NCBI GenBank assembly: GCA_015487825.1
Contig: WFOZ01000280.1
Span: 1-6,485, forward strand
Origin: Planctomycetaceae bacterium
Lineage (GTDB): Bacteria; Planctomycetota; Planctomycetia; Planctomycetales; Planctomycetaceae
DNA: 6,485 bases
Direction: 5' to 3'
The notes beneath the pieces were generated by a model. It worked only from the letters and a program-made list of their open reading frames with translations, searched no databases and was not told the DNA's origin. This document shows positions 6,300-6,485 of the stretch, one piece after another (position 1 is the stretch's first letter; the number at the start of each line of letters is the position of its first letter). A program made the translations under genes and the position numbers.

Positions 6300-6340
6300 G
6301 AAATGCTGCGCAAAAGTGGCAGGATATTTTTTTATTTTTT
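6300..6340 (+). terminator. Possible terminator after the anion transporter
   Basis: A weak hairpin (CTGC at 6306-6309 with GCAG at 6319-6322) precedes a long T-rich run, ATATTTTTTTATTTTTT. It lies just after the transporter stop at 6285-6287 and touches the stop of the convergent gene. The stem is only four base pairs, so the T run is the main evidence. Confidence 0.3.
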
Positions 6341-6485
6341 ATTCAAGGGCTGTTTTCATAAAGGTAGGAACCAGGAGTGTTTCGTGAATTTTTGTGGCGG
6401 CGATGATGGTTATTTGGCCTAATTTGGTCAGGTAGTATTTGTAACTGTGGCCAATCTTTTTGATCAACCCGTGTGTTCGCAGGCG
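6339..6485 (-). CDS. C-terminal end of an unrecognised, winged-helix-like protein (5' truncated)
   Basis: On the minus strand an open frame enters from the right edge and ends at TAA (6339-6341), giving 48 residues. It begins RLRTHGLIKKIGHSYKYYLT and continues with KLGQITIIAATKIHETLLVP. The order, a helix with RLR-x-HGLI, then Lys and a His-x-Tyr-x-Tyr hairpin, then LTKLG and a final helix, is the pattern of a winged-helix DNA-binding domain: recognition helix, wing and C-terminal helix. From memory, similar C-termini occur in multi-copy bacterial proteins, but I cannot name the family. The start lies outside the window. It converges on the transporter with 51 bases between their stop codons. 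That it is coding is well supported; a DNA-binding role is an inference. Confidence 0.6.
   Translation of the reverse strand, partial: RLRTHGLIKKIGHSYKYYLTKLGQITIIAATKIHETLLVPTFMKTALE

Overview
The window looks like a chromosomal segment from a planctomycete, possibly Gimesia or a relative. That placement is inference, from the style of the proteins (a truncated secreted-type protein at the left end, an FmdB protein with a Cys/Pro-rich tail, an ECF sigma factor with a membrane anti-sigma candidate), moderate GC, a tRNA without an encoded CCA end, and loosely packed genes. No database search supports it.

Layout, left to right. (1) 2-370 +: the 3' end of an unrecognised gene. (2) 500-1514 +: an exported endonuclease/exonuclease/phosphatase (EEP, sphingomyelinase-like) enzyme split by a one-base frameshift near 1045-1052. 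All its catalytic motifs are present, but in two frames. (3) 1581-1665 -: tRNA-Leu(GAG). (4) 1666-1994: a 329-base leader with small dyads. (5) 1995-2639 and 2642-3259 +: an ECF sigma factor and a tightly coupled single-pass membrane protein, probably its anti-sigma factor, with a degenerate zinc-binding motif. (6) 3342-3569 +: a small FmdB-family zinc ribbon protein. (7) 3609-4190 -: a membrane-anchored FliL-like protein, convergent with fmdB and with no flagellar genes nearby. (8) 4191-4682: mostly non-coding, with an 11-bp perfect inverted repeat and a short coding-like stretch (4463-4621). (9) 4683-6287 +: an SLC13/DASS sodium:anion symporter. (10) 6339-6485 -: the 3' end of another gene, convergent with the transporter.

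The only clear functional unit is the sigma/anti-sigma pair, which should form a membrane-to-transcription signalling switch. The other genes look like independent housekeeping or accessory loci. I see no CRISPR array, insertion sequence, prophage or defence cassette, and no convincing new multi-gene system. The points most worth checking are the EEP frameshift, the orphan FliL-like protein, the anti-sigma factor lacking the usual zinc-motif histidine, and the coding-like fragment before the transporter.
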